From Pseudoalteromonas luteoviolacea NCIMB 1944 (lineage in GTDB: Bacteria; Pseudomonadota; Gammaproteobacteria; Enterobacterales; Alteromonadaceae): DNA of 64,000 nt. Below the pieces are notes generated by a model. The model was not told the DNA's origin, made no database searches, and worked only from the letters and a program-made list of their open reading frames with translations. Below are positions 39,197 through 46,673 of this stretch, in pieces. Each line of letters opens with the position of its first letter. The stretch's first letter is position 1. The stretch is taken from positions 372,001-436,000 of the forward strand of contig NZ_AUXS01000016.1 of the NCBI RefSeq assembly GCF_001625565.1, in the 5' to 3' direction. The position numbers were made by a program, and so were the translations under genes.

Positions 39197-39231
39197 GTTG
39201 CGACCAATTACCGAAAATTTGATTTAGAATA

Positions 39232-41736
39232 ATGAATAAGCAAACAATTCCTGTACAACATCAGACAAATGTGTCATCTACAACACCTTATTCACAAGGT
39301 CGCAACACTCAGCCGCAACTTGATGCAGAAAAAACGTTTTTGGCTCGTAATATTGTAATTAAGCCAGATTCAATTCAAATGGAAGTGGCATTAGATGGAC
39401 GTTGGCAACCTGTTCGACTAAGTAGCCAAGCAAATGTAGAACAGGCATTAAAATTGCCTGAGGCTCAGTTAAAATTGGATGCAACAGGTACTGTCCTTAC
39501 ACTGACCACACCCGAGGCTAAACTCTCTCTTAAATCGGCTCAGTCGCTACTCAGTTTGCTGGGCGTGTTAAAAGGGTTTGGTGATCACAGCGCCATTCAA
39601 ACCGATGCTCAGATCAAACAAACTTCTGGTATGCAACTAACATTACCAAAACTAGGAATTAACGTGCCTATTCCACCCAGTGTCGGTAGCTTGCTCCAAC
39701 AAGAATCAAAATTAATAGCCAGTCTAAGTGCCAAAAGCGATAAGATATTGATGCAAGTATTTAATATGTTTGGTGACAAATTACATCAAATGCCTATTGC
39801 AAAAAAAGCAATTGCCCAGCTAGTTGGACAACTTAGCCAGAAAGAACCTAATTATGTGCAACTGACACAAAACAAAGGCACGCTAAAACTTGGTCGAAAT
39901 CAACACAACATGACGCAGCTGCAGACACCAACGCCCTCTGAATTAAACCAACTACAAAAGCAAGTTTGGCACAGTGCAAAACTCAGCAGTCCTCACGATG
40001 GTATCGAGGTAGCGATTGCAACCAAATCAACCACAATCAAACTCACCACCTCACTGAAGAGTATATTGCCCAAGTTAGATACACATGAATTTCAAGAGCA
40101 ACTAAAAGTCGCCACTCGCAGGCAAAGTGAACCAACTTTAAAGTATGACAAGCCACTGTTTAACGTGTCATTGGCGGATATCAAACAAACAGTCAAGCAA
40201 GCACTGCAATCTATCACCCAAACGCCATTTTTTAACCGTGCTGCGAAACAGAGCACAGCCCAAACGAATCAGACAATCCAACAGTCAATACCTGCTATAT
40301 CTTCAACCAATTTGAGCTATTTGCACAAACCATTGGTTACACCTGCTGCAATACGTCCAAATAGCTCATTGCTGATGACGCTTAGTGAAGGTATCAAACA
40401 AAACTTTTCAGGACTTGATAAACTTAATACCTCGCCTAATACGCCTCAGGCTGCAAACCAGCCAAGCAATACTGTTTCACCAAAAGCAACAATACAACCA
40501 AGTACGGTACATAGTGATAACGCGCAAAAACAACAAAATAAAGTGCCAGGTGCGGAGCCGCCAGCAACATCGTCAAAACCGGTTTTCCCCTCTGCAAATA
40601 GCAGCAATATAAAAATCCCATTCGAAGCGCGTATGCAGCTACTCCAGCAAGTATTCGCCGCAGCCTTGCCAAAAGCAACGGCCCCCATTGCCGCTGAACA
40701 GCTCAATTTAACGCAAACCAAGTTGGGATCGCAGCCGCCCCTAGATAATTCAATACCGATGCGCAGCGCACAAGGTAAAGCAATTACGAGCACACCGTCA
40801 TTAGCGCTTGCTCACATTCTCACCAAACCTTTGCGCGAATCAAGTTTAGCTCAAGAACAGACCCCTGATCACAAAGATCATGCATTGTTAAGTGAAAAGA
40901 TATCTGAAAAAATAGCCTTCAGAAGCGGCCAATCCGCGGACCTAACACGCCTTGTTCACCAGGCTTTTTCACGCTTGATGGATGAGAGTAAAGCAACCCC
41001 TGAAACGGTTAGTCAGGATCTCTTTAGCCGATTGCCCAGCATTGCAACACCACTCAATACCGGCGTGCCAATTACCAGCTTTACCCAAGCATTAGACAAG
41101 CTACTTGTAACCTTATTGGGCACACAATTAAGTACGCAAACTGACAGTCAATTACCCAAGAATGTGACTCAAGAACAACGTGTTGCAACTATGGTTGAAA
41201 CTTTGTTCCCAGGCAACAAACTACAGCAACCAAAACAGTTTATTCAAGCCGTTAACTTGACCGCACAACAAAGTTTGGTTGAGGATCTCGGCTTTATTCA
41301 AAATGCCATGTCTGCGGCCAATCAAACCCAAGCACTTGGGCAAAAATTTGATAGTGAGAGTCAGCTATTAATCAATTTGTTTCTGCCAATGAAAACACCG
41401 CCTGAATGTAAACAGAGTGAACTACAAATTGGCAATTATAAAAAACCAGGTAAGGCTGGGCTTCCAGATAAGCAAGTATGGTTTGTCAGACTAAACTTTG
41501 ATTATGAAGCTCTTGGTCAATTGAGCGTGCAAGCAGAACTTATGGACAAAGCTGTCGATTGTGAAATCATTGGCGATAGTACAAGCGTATGCCAACTTGC
41601 AGCGCCGCATATTGATGCACTGCGCAGCAAACTTGCTGCCCATGGTTTACAAGTCGGAGATATTGAATTACGCGAAGATGCTGTCCAAGTAAGGCAGTTT
41701 TATGATAAACATGCCATCGTCAATATAAAGGTATAA
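39232..41736 (+). CDS. Large FliK-like protein with C-terminal hook-length-control domain
   Basis: The 834-residue protein is largely low-complexity and Gln/Thr/Ser/Pro-rich. Its C-terminal 120 residues resemble the FliK C-terminal domain that signals the export switch through FlhB (LFLPMKTPPECKQSEL, WFVRLNFDYEALGQLSVQAEL, ALRSKLAAHGLQVGDIEL). The N-terminal part (residues 35-115) is folded-looking (NIVIKPDSIQMEVALDGRW). It has no signal peptide, as expected for a type III export substrate. It is followed after 2 nt by an FlhB C-domain-like gene, its likely partner. A conventional fliK would normally be with the hook/basal-body genes, so this may be a second, distinct ruler-type protein. Confidence 0.75.
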   Translation: MNKQTIPVQHQTNVSSTTPYSQGRNTQPQLDAEKTFLARNIVIKPDSIQMEVALDGRWQPVRLSSQANVEQALKLPEAQLKLDATGTVLTLTTPEAKLSLKSAQSLLSLLGVLKGFGDHSAIQTDAQIKQTSGMQLTLPKLGINVPIPPSVGSLLQQESKLIASLSAKSDKILMQVFNMFGDKLHQMPIAKKAIAQLVGQLSQKEPNYVQLTQNKGTLKLGRNQHNMTQLQTPTPSELNQLQKQVWHSAKLSSPHDGIEVAIATKSTTIKLTTSLKSILPKLDTHEFQEQLKVATRRQSEPTLKYDKPLFNVSLADIKQTVKQALQSITQTPFFNRAAKQSTAQTNQTIQQSIPAISSTNLSYLHKPLVTPAAIRPNSSLLMTLSEGIKQNFSGLDKLNTSPNTPQAANQPSNTVSPKATIQPSTVHSDNAQKQQNKVPGAEPPATSSKPVFPSANSSNIKIPFEARMQLLQQVFAAALPKATAPIAAEQLNLTQTKLGSQPPLDNSIPMRSAQGKAITSTPSLALAHILTKPLRESSLAQEQTPDHKDHALLSEKISEKIAFRSGQSADLTRLVHQAFSRLMDESKATPETVSQDLFSRLPSIATPLNTGVPITSFTQALDKLLVTLLGTQLSTQTDSQLPKNVTQEQRVATMVETLFPGNKLQQPKQFIQAVNLTAQQSLVEDLGFIQNAMSAANQTQALGQKFDSESQLLINLFLPMKTPPECKQSELQIGNYKKPGKAGLPDKQVWFVRLNFDYEALGQLSVQAELMDKAVDCEIIGDSTSVCQLAAPHIDALRSKLAAHGLQVGDIELREDAVQVRQFYDKHAIVNIKV

Positions 41737-41738
41737 AA

Positions 41739-42035
41739 ATGGAACAAAAAACAGCCGTCGGGCTATTATATGAAGCTGGTAAATCACCCGAAGTTGTATG
41801 CAAGGGCTTTGGGGATCTTGCCGAAGAGATCATCGCACTTGCAAAAGAAAAAGAGATCATGATCCATGAAGATGCGGCATTGGTTAAAACACTAGGGCAA
41901 CTTGACTTACACGAAGAAATACCAAAAGAACTCTACTATGTTATCGCAGAGCTCATCGCTTTTTCATATGTCTTACGCGGTAAATTCCCACCTGGATGGA
42001 AAAACTTTCAGGGTAAATTGAATATAAAAGCCTAG
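41739..42035 (+). CDS. Stand-alone FlhB C-terminal-domain protein (YlqH/FhlB family)
   Basis: The 98-residue protein aligns along its length with FlhB after the NPTH cleavage site. Residues 5-60 (AVGLLYEAGKSPEVVCKGFGD onward) match FlhB residues 273-333 of this same window (SVALKYDTEKAGAPMVIAKG onward). The membrane domain and the NPTH motif are absent, so it cannot autocleave or anchor itself. The adjacent FliK-like gene suggests that the two form a cytoplasmic pair that modulates export specificity. Similar small proteins are found in several motile bacteria, but their role is not well defined. Confidence 0.82.
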   Translation: MEQKTAVGLLYEAGKSPEVVCKGFGDLAEEIIALAKEKEIMIHEDAALVKTLGQLDLHEEIPKELYYVIAELIAFSYVLRGKFPPGWKNFQGKLNIKA

Positions 42036-42223
42036 GAAAGTAAGACCTTAATAACAGCAGCTAATACTGAATTATTTTTGCCACAACAATCAGTAGGTAA
42101 ATGATATCAATGAATATAAATTAGTCCCTTCATGATCAATTGATAAATCAGCAGGAAATCATTACAACATCAAGTATCGTGAAAAAACGTACCTTATTAT
42201 ATGTGTAAATTAAATACGCATGT

Positions 42224-42237
42224 CCTAGCTTGCTAGG
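42224..42237. promoter_or_regulatory. Small inverted repeat before the beta-propeller gene
   Basis: CCTAGC-TT-GCTAGG lies 25 nt upstream of the start codon at 42262, between a possible promoter and the ribosome binding site (AAGG). It could be an operator or an mRNA hairpin. Confidence 0.3.
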
Positions 42238-42261
42238 GTCATTCGAATATAAGGTAATCCC

Positions 42262-43134
42262 ATGAAACAAACAAACTTGATTGGCACGCTTGTTTTATCT
42301 GCCGTATTTATTTCAGTAGCTGCTAATAGCAATGAAACTCCTTCGTCTGATCTCAATCCATATTTAGGTGAACAGCCTCCTGGTCTAACACCCAAACCTT
42401 TTGCTCCAGGCAAAGTCACGACAAAGCACTACGAGCTCACAGGGTTATTCTCTCATGACATGTCTTCATTCTATTTGATACGCAATGGAGGGTCTTACAC
42501 AGCCCCAACATTGACAAGGTTTAAAAATGAAAAAGGTCAGTGGCATGAGGAAATCGTTTCAAAACGAGTTGGCACCCCGTTTATTTCCCCTGATGGCCAA
42601 ACTATGTATTTAAGTAGCCGCTACAAAACCAAAACTGGTGATAAATGGTCCGAAATAAAAAAGCTACCGGCACCATTTGGTACGTTACCGACAATGCGCC
42701 TGACAGTGTCAGCAAAAGGAACCTACTTTTTTGATGAATTTAAAAAAGATTTCACTGGCGACATCCGTTACGCTCGATTGATTAAAGGAGAATATGAGAC
42801 TCCCAAGCTTTTAAGTAAAAACATCAACGCCGGAAAAAGCTTCCACCCATTTATTGCTCCAGATGAGTCCTACTTGATTTTTGATACCACCCGAGCTGGA
42901 GGGTTTGGTGGTTCAGATCTCTATATCAGCTTCAAATCTTCCGATGGTAGCTGGGGAGATCCGATAAATATGGGCGACAAAATTAATACACCAGCATGGG
43001 AAGCATTGGCCAATGTTACACCTGATGGAAAATACCTTTTTTTCAATCGAAATATGAATATTGGCAACTATGACAATGTCGATATTTTCTGGGTCGATGC
43101 ACAAATCATTAATAATTTAAAATCACAGCAGTAA
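42262..43134 (+). CDS. Secreted PD40-type beta-propeller protein
   Basis: The 290-residue protein has a signal peptide (MKQTNLIGTLVLSAVFISVAA, cut near ANS). Repeated PD40/TolB-like blades follow: GTPFISPDGQTMYLSSRY, FHPFIAPDESYLIFDTTR and ALANVTPDGKYLFFNRN. GGFGGSDLYISFKSSDGSWG lies between blades. Such proteins are periplasmic or surface-exposed and often bind partner proteins. No catalytic motif is seen. It is the first gene of the accessory island, with a 226-nt leader region and no operon partner. Confidence 0.75.
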   Translation: MKQTNLIGTLVLSAVFISVAANSNETPSSDLNPYLGEQPPGLTPKPFAPGKVTTKHYELTGLFSHDMSSFYLIRNGGSYTAPTLTRFKNEKGQWHEEIVSKRVGTPFISPDGQTMYLSSRYKTKTGDKWSEIKKLPAPFGTLPTMRLTVSAKGTYFFDEFKKDFTGDIRYARLIKGEYETPKLLSKNINAGKSFHPFIAPDESYLIFDTTRAGGFGGSDLYISFKSSDGSWGDPINMGDKINTPAWEALANVTPDGKYLFFNRNMNIGNYDNVDIFWVDAQIINNLKSQQ

Positions 43135-43149
43135 CGCTTTTAAAACAGC

Positions 43150-43467
43150 TCAATCAATTGCAACCTTTAAGGATTGCCTCTCACACTTGAGCAATAAAAA
43201 GTTGTCTAATAATTTAATGTCATATGGTTGTCCCGTCAATAAACACCGAGGCGGTCTCATTGCCAACCTCTCCTCTATCTCGGCGATAGAATCGGGCTTG
43301 CGTCCCTCCTGGATATGAAAATGTTGAATAGCTTCCAAAATCACCATGCTATGCAATTCCATACTATCCCGATTGGCATCTTCGGGAGAATAAAAACAAA
43401 ACAGATCTAGTAGCAAGGCTACTGCTAATACAAAAATTGGTGAAAAAAACAAACAGCGCTTTAGCAT
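43150..43467 (-). CDS. Small membrane-anchored protein of unknown function
   Basis: The 105-residue protein has one N-terminal hydrophobic helix (about residues 6-26, KRCLFFSPIFVLAVALLLDL). A predicted periplasmic domain follows, with EAIQHFHIQEGRKPDSIAEIEERL and RCLLTGQPYDIKLLDNFLLLKCE. The outline resembles the periplasmic part of pilin-like proteins, but no prepilin cleavage motif is present. It converges with the beta-propeller gene (15 nt apart) and lies downstream of the glycosyltransferase on the same strand. I do not recognise the family. Confidence 0.55.
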   Translation of the reverse strand: MLKRCLFFSPIFVLAVALLLDLFCFYSPEDANRDSMELHSMVILEAIQHFHIQEGRKPDSIAEIEERLAMRPPRCLLTGQPYDIKLLDNFLLLKCERQSLKVAID

Positions 43468-43646
43468 AGGTATACTTCATTACTCAAACTCTCCCGACAA
43501 ATAATACTTCACCACACATTCAGCACTGCTAAACAATGTCTCGTGATATAAACCGAACATGCAGTTTGAGTAACAGGCTCCACGTAATCACAAAATGTCT
43601 GCATATTCGCAGCGCTTCTCTAAGCAGTTGCTTAATGAATTATTGC

Positions 43647-44558
43647 CTATGCAGAAAAACTCGCATTGTAAGCCAAGAACTCTTCGAAGCTGTTTTTATT
43701 GAGGAAAGACAAATAGTATTCACGATGGGCTTGGACTTCTTCGCGCATATCATCTAGCAAATCTCGTGCACCTTCCACTTGATTCACACTGTTCAAAAAA
43801 CGGTTCACCATGTGATCTGCTAATGCCTTTGGCTGCAATACCGACGCAATATAAAGCTGGTTGTAAACATTTAGAGTTTGGGAGCATTCGTATGGATATA
43901 TTTCTCGATATACATGACCCACAGAGAGTTCATGAAGCAATGCGCAGCGCCCACCAAACATAAAAGCTTTCGCACTCAAAAACTGCTCATCACCACCCCA
44001 CTGAAGTAAACCAGATAACCCACCAAGCTGCTCATAAAAGCTTTTATTAAAGCAATACGCCGCGCCAAAAATACAAGGTACTGAATGATCATCAGTCGGA
44101 TTAACTAACCACTTTGTCGCGAGAAAATCTTGTACATTGTCAAATGGTATGAACGCACCACAGCCTTGGGGTGCATCGCTAACAACCTCCCAGTTTAGAT
44201 TTAAATATACTGAGCGTGCGCAAAAAATAGTGTTGGGTTCGTGTAAAACTCTCTCAAGCACCAGCTTATCCCAACCTGTCTGGAAAAACTGCATATGCGC
44301 ATCTAGAAACATCACAGCTTCATTACTCGCAAGTTTGACACCCAGATCCCTGCATGCTGCAACGCCGATCCTGAATGAGTTACGAATGTATTCACAGTGA
44401 TATTGCTTAGCAATCGACTCGTAAACAAAATCATCATCACTGGCATCGTTAATCAAAACCACCTCTACATCACCTGTGACAGTACTAAAAATGCTAGATA
44501 AGGTTTTTTCAACGTTAACCCCTTCGTTTAAAAAGGGAATAATTATACTCAAACTCAT
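43647..44558 (-). CDS. Family 2-like glycosyltransferase with GalNAc-transferase motifs
   Basis: The 303-residue cytoplasmic protein has a GT-A nucleotide-sugar domain: SLSIIIPFLNEGVNVEKTL, VVLINDASDDD, and FLDAHMQF at residues 84-91. A DxH (Asp86-Ala-His88) replaces the usual DxD. WGGDEQFLSAKAFMFGG follows at 187-203 and GHVYR at 214-218. The DxH, WGG(E/D) and GH(V/I)(F/Y)R set is the pattern of polypeptide GalNAc-transferases (GT27-like). It is divergent from a small Cys-rich leader peptide 98 bp away, and each gene has an AAGGAG binding site. Peptide glycosylation is therefore an attractive role, though inferred. A polysaccharide role is the alternative. Confidence 0.8.
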   Translation of the reverse strand: MSLSIIIPFLNEGVNVEKTLSSIFSTVTGDVEVVLINDASDDDFVYESIAKQYHCEYIRNSFRIGVAACRDLGVKLASNEAVMFLDAHMQFFQTGWDKLVLERVLHEPNTIFCARSVYLNLNWEVVSDAPQGCGAFIPFDNVQDFLATKWLVNPTDDHSVPCIFGAAYCFNKSFYEQLGGLSGLLQWGGDEQFLSAKAFMFGGRCALLHELSVGHVYREIYPYECSQTLNVYNQLYIASVLQPKALADHMVNRFLNSVNQVEGARDLLDDMREEVQAHREYYLSFLNKNSFEEFLAYNASFSA

Positions 44559-44586
44559 GCCGACTCCTTGACGTACCGATTAAATG

Positions 44587-44615
44587 TTGTACTACAGTAC
44601 CATATAGGGTACATT
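44587..44615. promoter_or_regulatory. Divergent promoter region with inverted repeat
   Basis: GTACC-N6-GGTAC (44597-44612) lies in the middle of the 98-bp gap between the glycosyltransferase and the peptide gene. A weak plus-strand promoter (TTGTAC, 17-nt spacer, TACATT) overlaps it. A regulator bound here could control both genes. Confidence 0.4.
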
Positions 44616-44656
44616 TACACAAAATTAACCTAAATAGAACAAACAAGGAGTGAACA

Positions 44657-44875
44657 ATGAAACCTTCAATGAACAAAAAGCATTTGAAGCAACTAATGAA
44701 AAATGGCAATGCCATGCAAGATGCAACACCCAAAGTTGCAGGAGGGTTTGGATCTTTGCCCCCTACAGATCCAATGAGGGACTGTAAAGTGACCAAAGGC
44801 CATACCGGCTGTATTGCTTGCATGCCAACCCAAGAGTATTCTTGCCGTGACGGTTGCACGACTAAGTGGAATTAA
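44657..44875 (+). CDS. Candidate RiPP precursor with double-glycine leader and 5-Cys core
   Basis: The 72-residue peptide has a basic leader (MNKKHLKQLMKNGNAMQDA) that ends KVAGG at residues 26-30. Such a double-glycine site is typical of peptides processed by C39-type transporters. The remaining 42 residues hold five Cys (43, 52, 55, 63, 67; spacing x8, x2, x7, x3) and eight Ser/Thr, including PPTDP and GCTTKW. AAGGAG lies 6 nt before the ATG. The neighbouring divergent glycosyltransferase could modify Thr/Ser or Cys. No transporter, cyclase or radical SAM gene is in the window. The peptide class and activity are unknown. Confidence 0.7.
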   Translation: MKPSMNKKHLKQLMKNGNAMQDATPKVAGGFGSLPPTDPMRDCKVTKGHTGCIACMPTQEYSCRDGCTTKWN

Positions 44876-44967
44876 CATAACGGGTTATTGAGCCTAAGTT
44901 TGAAGTTTGCAGTCTCAGACTTAATTAACAAAATAGACGTCAATTACTGGATCTCGTTATACCAACT

Positions 44968-46086
44968 TTAAAATATATACCAACCTTTGTATCTGGCCCA
45001 GGCTATCAGACGAGAATAAGTGTCTGGCAAGACGTGCTGCTGTAGTGAACTAATGAGGCGGCTGCTCCAAACGCCATCAAGATTACCATTTGTTAGGTAG
45101 ATAAAAAGCATATATTCACCCGTTACCTGATTTAGCATCGCCGTTACTCGCAATAAAGCTCCACCATCATGTCCAACACTCTGCCAACGCCCCATTTTTT
45201 CAACGTGCCAACCAGAAGCAAAATAATTCATATCACCATTGGTGAGCTTACTTTGCTGCCAAAGCTCTCGCAAGAGCGCAACATTCACCAGCTTGCCTGA
45301 CATTAATCCTGATAAAAAACTATTTAAGTCGTGTGTCGTGGAGTATGCACCAGTGTGAGAGTTAGCGTATGCAGGAAAAACATATCGATTAGCCACAAGG
45401 TCTTGTCCGCCGCCGGGAAGATATGACGCAACTGAATTACTGGTATTGGAACGTCCATGCAGATATGTGTTTGACATTAGTAATGGATTAAATATGCGTT
45501 CCTCTACTAGCGTTTCGTATGATTGTGCAGTAACTGCCTCCAGCAGTAACTTAATCAGCAAATAATTGGTTTGTGTATATGCTATTTTCTCATTTGGTTC
45601 TGATATTGGCTGAAAACCCTGCAGTGCTATCATTACTTCTTCAATGGAGCTCGGCGCGACCACCTGACCATCCGTTACTGTAAAGTACTCAGGTATGCCC
45701 GATGTATGGTTGAGTAATGAACGTAAGGGAGTTTTTTGCCATTGCTGCGGTAAATTTAAATAGTCACCTATATTATCTTCTAAGCTTAATTGCCCTTTTT
45801 CTAATAGCTGATAAACAAGTACATTAGCAAACAGCTTACTCACAGAAAAAATAGGAAAGACGCTATGCTCATCTAGAGCCTGGGGCAGGCTGGAACTCGG
45901 TGAATTCGTAGCGAACTTAAAAATCACCTTACCATTTTTATTTACAAGAGCAGCTTGAGCCGGTATACCATGCGCTGCTGCATTGTCGACAACCTGCTGT
46001 TCTAATTGTTGTTGCAGTCCATCTACTGTTTGAGTGCAGCCTATAACAGTCCACAACACAATTAAGCCTGTCAATATTTTGAACAC
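44968..46086 (-). CDS. Serine-hydrolase lipoprotein, beta-lactamase class C fold
   Basis: The 372-residue protein starts at a GTG (46084-46086) preceded by AAGGAGG, which gives a lipoprotein signal with lipobox VIGC (Cys17). The fold is that of class C beta-lactamases, DD-peptidases and esterases. Ser81-Val-Ser-Lys84 is the catalytic SxxK. The family motifs LLNHTSGIPEYF and YTQTNYLLIKLLLE (YxN) follow, with HDGGALL near the C-terminus. Natural substrates of such proteins include peptidoglycan, D-amino-acid peptides and esters. It is convergent with the peptide gene, so a role in peptide immunity or release is possible but unsupported. A longer frame upstream lacks a binding site. Confidence 0.82.
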   Translation of the reverse strand: MFKILTGLIVLWTVIGCTQTVDGLQQQLEQQVVDNAAAHGIPAQAALVNKNGKVIFKFATNSPSSSLPQALDEHSVFPIFSVSKLFANVLVYQLLEKGQLSLEDNIGDYLNLPQQWQKTPLRSLLNHTSGIPEYFTVTDGQVVAPSSIEEVMIALQGFQPISEPNEKIAYTQTNYLLIKLLLEAVTAQSYETLVEERIFNPLLMSNTYLHGRSNTSNSVASYLPGGGQDLVANRYVFPAYANSHTGAYSTTHDLNSFLSGLMSGKLVNVALLRELWQQSKLTNGDMNYFASGWHVEKMGRWQSVGHDGGALLRVTAMLNQVTGEYMLFIYLTNGNLDGVWSSRLISSLQQHVLPDTYSRLIAWARYKGWYIF

Positions 46087-46216
46087 TGTTCCTCCTTGGA
46101 ACAAAATAACAGCCAGATAAGGTTGCAGACGACTCACTATCGCTAGAATAAGCCACACATAGTGAGTGAATTTTTTAAAGGTTAAACTTAGCAAAGCTCG
46201 TTAAAGCCTTAAAACT

Positions 46217-46241
46217 AAAAAGGCGCCATTTGGCACCTTTT
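46217..46241 (-). terminator. Terminator of the flagellar/chemotaxis operon
   Basis: Arms 46218-46227 and 46232-46241 pair over 10 positions on the minus strand (one G-U) with a 4-nt loop, followed by TTTTTAGTTTT. It lies 4 nt past the DUF2802 stop. Confidence 0.85.
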
Positions 46242-46244
46242 AAT

Positions 46245-46670
46245 TTAAGACTTATTATGTAAAGACATAAGTAGTTCAGCTTCAGCCCTTGGCAGCTCAC
46301 ATTCCCTCATGATCTCCTCAAGGTCAGCACCGAGCTCCACCATTTTGACAGCCCGAGAATATATTTTTGCGTCTGGGTCATCGTATTTTTGCGCTGCTTG
46401 CTGCTGCGCCAAATCTTTGGCAAAACTCTCACAAGCGACAAGACGCTTTCCGATACTTAGTACACTTGCCCTAACTTCAGCAATTTCGCTTCTTAAAATG
46501 CTAATTTGTTCTGCATCATTTTGTGTTTGTTTAAGCAATCTAGCATTACTTTGCTGGGTCTGATGTATCCGCTTACTAAACACAAAAAGCAAACCCAAGC
46601 ACAGCAAGCTAATCAAGCTCGCCGCTATTACAAGTACAATAAGTACATCATCTAATGTTACTGCCGCCAC
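46245..46670 (-). CDS. DUF2802 membrane protein of the chemotaxis operon
   Basis: The 141-residue protein has an N-terminal membrane helix (residues 9-31, VLIVLVIAASLISLLCLGLLF), a long cytoplasmic coiled coil (about 35-90), and a C-terminal helix-turn-helix-like DUF2802 segment (AVKMVELGADLEEIMRECELPRAEAELLMSL). It lies 3 nt after cheW and is the last gene of the operon. Its place is conserved at the end of polar flagellar/chemotaxis operons in Vibrio and Shewanella relatives. The molecular function is unknown. Confidence 0.85.
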   Translation of the reverse strand: MAAVTLDDVLIVLVIAASLISLLCLGLLFVFSKRIHQTQQSNARLLKQTQNDAEQISILRSEIAEVRASVLSIGKRLVACESFAKDLAQQQAAQKYDDPDAKIYSRAVKMVELGADLEEIMRECELPRAEAELLMSLHNKS

Positions 46671-46673
46671 AAT

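Noticed and set aside
41739..42035. FlhB-like gene as a truncated flhB pseudogene
   Set aside because: It has an intact start and stop, is coupled to the FliK-like gene by a 2-nt gap, and similar stand-alone proteins exist in other motile bacteria.
43150..43467. The small membrane protein as a type IV pilin or pseudopilin
   Set aside because: There is no prepilin peptidase site (Gly followed by Phe/Met and Glu at +5) before the hydrophobic helix.
43536..43757. 73-residue plus-strand frame overlapping the glycosyltransferase end
   Set aside because: It overlaps the conserved 3' end of the glycosyltransferase gene, has no binding site, and its composition is unlike a protein.
44515..44859. 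114-residue minus-strand frame covering the peptide gene
   Set aside because: It is antisense to the peptide, whose frame has a strong AAGGAG site and a meaningful leader and core. The longer frame shows no domain.
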